Origin: Myxococcus hansupus
Lineage (GTDB): Bacteria; Myxococcota; Myxococcia; Myxococcales; Myxococcaceae
Direction of reading: 5' to 3'
Length of the DNA: 64,000 bases
NCBI RefSeq assembly: GCF_000280925.3
Contig: NZ_CP012109.1
Span: 6,034,501 to 6,098,500, forward strand
The position numbers and the translations under genes were made by a program. The notes under the pieces were generated by a model, which saw only the letters and a list, made by a program, of their open reading frames with translations, did not search any database and was not told where the DNA came from. Each line of letters begins with the position of its first letter. The stretch's first letter is position 1. Shown here piece by piece: positions 60,968 to 64,000 of this stretch.

Positions 60968-61017
60968 AACTGGTAGGGTCATGAAGACCACTTCGGTTCG
61001 AATGGGCCCTACCAGTT
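60968..61017. promoter_or_regulatory. Inverted repeat, probable MocR operator
   Basis: AACTGGTAGGG (60968-60978) and CCCTACCAGTT (61007-61017) form a perfect 11-bp inverted repeat with centres 39 bp apart, about four helical turns. The right half overlaps the TTG start of the MocR gene. It lies in the shared divergent promoter, so binding would both repress the regulator and control the NIPSNAP operon. Confidence 0.7.
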
Positions 61018-62536
61018 GAAGACTTCTTCCGGCGTCGTCACCTCGCTGCTGCTCCGGCTGGACCCGCGAATCTCCACGCCGCTCCACGAGCAGATTTTCG
61101 AGGGCGTCCGCCTGCGCATCCTCCGCGGAGAGCTGGCGCCCGGATGGCGACTCCCCTCGTCTCGCCAGCTCGCCACGGAGCTGGATGTGGCCCGAAGCAC
61201 CGTCCTCCAGGCGCTGGATGCGCTCGCCGCCGAGGGCTACATCGTGACCCGAGCCGGCGCCTCGACCCGCGTCGCGCCCGAGCTGCCCATCGCGCCCGAG
61301 GACCGGCCTCGGAGTCACGCTGCACACAAGTCCCGAGGCCCCCGGCTTGCCCGTTCGGCTCGGGCCCGGAAGGCCGCGCCAGTGGGTGCGCCCCGGTTGG
61401 GCGCGGCGCCCCGTGCCTTTCGCCCGGGCGTCCCCGCGCTCGATTTGTTTCCGGCCGCGTTGTGGGGTCGCACGGTGATGCGCGTCCACACGCGCGCGAG
61501 TACCGGGCTGCTGGATGGGGGCGACCCACTGGGACATGCGCCCTTGCGCGAAGCCATCGCCAACCACGTGTCCGCGTCGCGTGGGGTCCGGTGTACCGCC
61601 GAGCAGGTCTTCGTGACCTCGGGGACGCAGCAGGCGTTCGACGAAATCCTCGGGCTCTCGCTCGACCCGGGAGACGCGGTCTGGGTGGAAGACCCGGGCT
61701 ACCCCGGGGTCCGTCGCGCGGTGCTTGCCGCGGGGGGCCTTCCGGTGCCCGTGCCCGTGGATGCGGACGGGCTCGACGTGGGCGCGGGCGTCGCTCGGGC
61801 ACCCCGTGCACGCGGAGCGGTGGTCGCACCCTCGCATCAGTATCCGCTGGGTGCCACGTTGAGCCTGGCCCGGCGAATGGCGCTGCTGAAGTGGGCGGAG
61901 CGCACGCGGTCGGTCATCATTGAAGACGACTACGACAGCGAGTTCCGTCACCGGGGTCGTCCCCTCACCGCGTTGCAGGGGCTGGATGAAACGGGCTGCG
62001 TCGTCTACGTCGGCACGTTCAGCAAGTCGATGTTCCCTGGCCTGCGGCTGGGCTTCTTCGTCGCGCCTCCGCCCCTGGTGGATGCCTTCGCCGCGGCCCG
62101 AGCGGCCTTTCCCGCACCTGCCTCCGCCCTGGAGCAGGCGGCATTGGCGGTGTTCATCGAGGAGGGCCACTTCGCGCGGCACTTGCGCAGGATGCGGGTG
62201 GCCTACAGGGAGCGCGGCGAAGCCTTGCTCGAAGCCCTTCGAGCGGATTGCGCTGGAGCGCTGACGCCCCGCGCCTGTGACACCGGCATGCAGCTCACCG
62301 CGTCACTCGCAGCGCCCCTGTCCGACCAGCGGGTCCGCGACGAAGCAGCCCGCCGAGGGGTCGAGGTGGCCGCGCTGTCCGACTACGCCTCCGGCCGACA
62401 CCGTGAGGGAGGCCTTGTCTTTGGATTCGGGTGCGTGCGGCCAGAGGCGCTCCGTGAAGGGACGCGGACACTGGCCCGCGCGCTGGAGGCGGCACGAGAA
62501 TTCGGCACGATACGCCCCATGGCAAGACGCCCTTAA
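61016..62536 (+). CDS. MocR/PdxR-type regulator (GntR HTH fused to aminotransferase-like domain)
   Basis: A 506-residue protein. The GntR-type winged helix covers about 18-95 (PLHEQIFEGVRLRILRGELAPGWRLPSSRQLATELDVARSTVLQALDALAAEGYI), then a variable linker, then a fold-type I aminotransferase domain from about 140 (AALWGRTVMRVHTR, VTSGTQQAFDEILGLSLDPGD, WVEDPGYPGVRRAVL, EDDYDSEFRH) with the PLP lysine in GTFSKSMFPGLRLGFF. MocR proteins sense PLP or an amino acid. TTG start inside the operator's right arm. Divergent from NIPSNAP/DUF1579 genes. Confidence 0.9.
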   Translation: MKTSSGVVTSLLLRLDPRISTPLHEQIFEGVRLRILRGELAPGWRLPSSRQLATELDVARSTVLQALDALAAEGYIVTRAGASTRVAPELPIAPEDRPRSHAAHKSRGPRLARSARARKAAPVGAPRLGAAPRAFRPGVPALDLFPAALWGRTVMRVHTRASTGLLDGGDPLGHAPLREAIANHVSASRGVRCTAEQVFVTSGTQQAFDEILGLSLDPGDAVWVEDPGYPGVRRAVLAAGGLPVPVPVDADGLDVGAGVARAPRARGAVVAPSHQYPLGATLSLARRMALLKWAERTRSVIIEDDYDSEFRHRGRPLTALQGLDETGCVVYVGTFSKSMFPGLRLGFFVAPPPLVDAFAAARAAFPAPASALEQAALAVFIEEGHFARHLRRMRVAYRERGEALLEALRADCAGALTPRACDTGMQLTASLAAPLSDQRVRDEAARRGVEVAALSDYASGRHREGGLVFGFGCVRPEALREGTRTLARALEAAREFGTIRPMARRP

Positions 62537-62809
62537 GCCTAACGCGGTCCACGCTGTTTTCTGGTGTTCCGTCCCCCAACACGCTTCGGTGCACCTCCCT
62601 CCGTGAAACGGCGCCCCAGTGGTCTCGTGCGTCAGAAGACCCGCACGCCATGCACTGGTGGTCGTGCCTGGACGTCGCCCACCTTGCACGCTGCCTGTCT
62701 CGCCGCGTTTGCATCCATGCCGCAGCGGCCGGGTTCTGGAGAAGGACCGGAGCGGTCCTTTGCCTCGCACACGCGGCCGACAGTCGCGACGGACACAGAG
62801 GGGGACGCC

Positions 62810-62992
62810 ATGAGTCATCATGACGATGGCGAAGGGAGAAGCACCGAAGCGCTCAACCAAGCTTCCCTGGAAGGCGATGAGGAAGATGAGCGCGCCTGGG
62901 ACGCAATCTGGGCGCTGCGTCGCCGGGGGACTCGCGACGTGCTGAACGCCGCAATCCATCTGCTTGGTAGTTCGTCCGCGAAGGAGCGATGA
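62810..62992 (+). CDS. Short protein, apparent N-terminal fragment of a HEAT-repeat protein
   Basis: A 60-residue protein starting MSHHDDGEGRSTEAL with an acidic N-terminus, then DEEDERAWDAIWALRRRGTRDVLNAAIHLLGSSSAKER and a stop. The segment from AWDAI on is the start of one HEAT-like helix pair; relatives continue with ERALGADILGQLG-type helices for over 200 residues. GAGGGGG lies 6 bases before the ATG, so the start looks real. I find no continuing frame after the stop, so it is either a short protein or a truncated gene. Confidence 0.5.
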   Translation: MSHHDDGEGRSTEALNQASLEGDEEDERAWDAIWALRRRGTRDVLNAAIHLLGSSSAKER

Positions 62993-63299
62993 GTGAATTC
63001 TGAGACCGGTGGGCGGCCCAAGCCGATTCACGGAGAAGCTGTCCGTCGCGCACGCGGCGGCGAAATCAGGGCGATAGCAATAACCCCACGAAGGACGCGC
63101 TGACACCCGTTGTCACACTGCCCCCACGTTCATTCGTCGTGCCCCTGCGTGCCCCGTTTTCATCTCCCTGCGAGTCGGCCAGGCGCCCGCCGTGGTGTTT
63201 CACGGCGAATTCGCAGCCACCGTCTGAATTCATACACGCCGCACGGCCGTGGACTCCCGACGCAACAACAAGTGTGCGATACACTGGAAAGGAGTCCCG
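62993..63299. other. Intergenic region
   Basis: About 307 bases with no supported gene. It includes a small dyad TGACA-CCCGT-TGTCA (63100-63114). AAAGGAGT at the end is the ribosome site of the glycosyltransferase. Confidence 0.35.
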
Positions 63300-64000
63300 A
63301 TGTCGACGGTCGGAATCTACATGCTGCCCGAATACGGCGGCCTCAACGCGACCTTCTCTCTGGCGGGGGCGATGGTGCGCCGGGGCCATCGTGTCCGCTA
63401 CTTCGTGCCGGAGTCCTTCGCGGAACATGTGTCGCGGCAGGGCTTCGAGTTCAGCCGATACACGCAATCCCTCCGTGTCACCGCGAGCTGGGCAACTCGC
63501 GTGCCGGGTGTTCGTTTCCTGCACCTGCGCGCGCGATACCACGAGCACCTCGCGGCGGCATTCAACGCCTGGGTGGACACGGATGGGATCGATGGCGTCC
63601 TCGTCGATCCCGTGGTGTGGGACATCGCCGCGGGAGCGCACGAGCGCGGGCTGCCATACCTCAGCCTCAACCCAACCTACGCGGCCCCATTCTCGCTTGA
63701 TTATCCCTCCGTCCACTCGTCGGCCATCCCCAGTTCCAGTGGCCCACTCGCCCGCGCACGCAACCTCGTGACGTGGTCGCTCCATGCGAAAATCCCCGTG
63801 CGCCGGGGACTGTACGACCACGGAATCCGTTGGGCGGGGCACTCCGCGTTCCGAAGCATGCGGCGCGCAGGACGCCGTGTGCGATGGGGAGACTTCGGTT
63901 ATCGGCCCGACGTGGAGGAGCTGGTGATTGGCCCCAGCGCGCTGGACTTCGAGCCGCTGCGAGCACTTCCCGGCAGGCACTACCTGGGCACCTGTGTGGA
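63300..64000 (+). CDS. UGT/MGT-like glycosyltransferase (N-terminal part, cut by window edge)
   Basis: A partial protein of 233 residues with the GT-B N-terminal domain of UDP-glycosyltransferases and macrolide glycosyltransferases: GIYMLPEYGGLNATFSLAGAMVRRGHRVRYFVP (about 5-37), DGIDGVLVDPVVWDIAAGAHERGLPYLSLNP (about 99-129). These enzymes attach sugars to lipids, polyketides or glycans. AAAGGAG lies 6 bases before the ATG. The nucleotide-sugar signature lies beyond the window. Confidence 0.85.
   Translation, partial: MSTVGIYMLPEYGGLNATFSLAGAMVRRGHRVRYFVPESFAEHVSRQGFEFSRYTQSLRVTASWATRVPGVRFLHLRARYHEHLAAAFNAWVDTDGIDGVLVDPVVWDIAAGAHERGLPYLSLNPTYAAPFSLDYPSVHSSAIPSSSGPLARARNLVTWSLHAKIPVRRGLYDHGIRWAGHSAFRSMRRAGRRVRWGDFGYRPDVEELVIGPSALDFEPLRALPGRHYLGTCV

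Noticed and set aside
63100-63114. TGACA-CCCGT-TGTCA dyad before the glycosyltransferase as an operator
   Set aside because: Only 5-bp arms; expected by chance at this length and not near an identifiable promoter.

Overview
The window comes from a very GC-rich genome with an almost exclusive preference for G or C at third codon positions. It is rich in lipoproteins with clear lipoboxes, Cys-rich secreted proteins, M57 (HEIGH) metalloproteases, a PEGA-domain Ser/Thr kinase and a sigma-54 activator with an FHA domain. This combination points to a myxobacterium, most likely Myxococcaceae (Myxococcus, Corallococcus or Pyxidicoccus type). That is inference from gene content; no marker gene is present. 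No rRNA, tRNA, CRISPR array, insertion sequence or intact prophage was seen, so this looks like chromosome with many accessory genes.

Layout. 1-8.3 kb: end of a FeeM-like GNAT gene, folD, a small lipoprotein, a subtilisin-like protease, an SGNH esterase, a VOC protein and an S41 peptidase. 8.3-17 kb: amidohydrolase; a minus-strand trio of GNAT, a 130-residue protein and a transglutaminase-like protein; a frameshifted gene; bioY; lipoproteins. 17-32 kb: two M57 protease paralogues (one with a destroyed active site), a WD40-BRCT-pentapeptide gene with a frame change at a G7 run, a divergent EamA/AraC pair, large secreted proteins and a BNR-repeat protein. 32-39.5 kb: DoxX, a B12-binding radical SAM protein followed by a siderophore-interacting flavoprotein, an ECF41 sigma factor with its carboxymuconolactone decarboxylase partner and promoter, and a truncated cyclase/ATPase. 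39.6-48 kb: a four-CxxC duplicated-domain protein, then a FHA-GAF-AAA+ sigma-54 activator, a sigma-54 promoter, two Cys-rich lipoproteins, a PEGA Ser/Thr kinase and a membrane partner. 48-54.6 kb: a tight minus-strand operon of cysteine desulfurase, HIT/pseudo-kinase, MFS transporter and GGDEF/P-loop kinase. 54.9-64 kb: membrane protein, HrpB-like helicase, beta-propeller protein, NIPSNAP/DUF1579 genes facing a MocR regulator across an 11-bp inverted repeat, a short HEAT-type fragment and the start of a UGT-like glycosyltransferase.

How the genes work together. Three local circuits can be read from the DNA. (1) The sigma-54 activator lies directly upstream of a near-consensus -24/-12 promoter and a palindrome, followed by Cys-rich lipoproteins and a kinase. 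(2) The ECF41 sigma factor has its typical partner gene and a TGTCACA/CGTC promoter in front of it. (3) The MocR regulator has an inverted repeat in the shared divergent promoter with NIPSNAP/DUF1579. The most novel-looking unit is the desulfurase/HIT/MFS/GGDEF-kinase operon. Three minus-strand genes change frame at G runs; one of these sites is a perfect -1 slippery heptamer, the other two look like one-base insertions or sequence errors.
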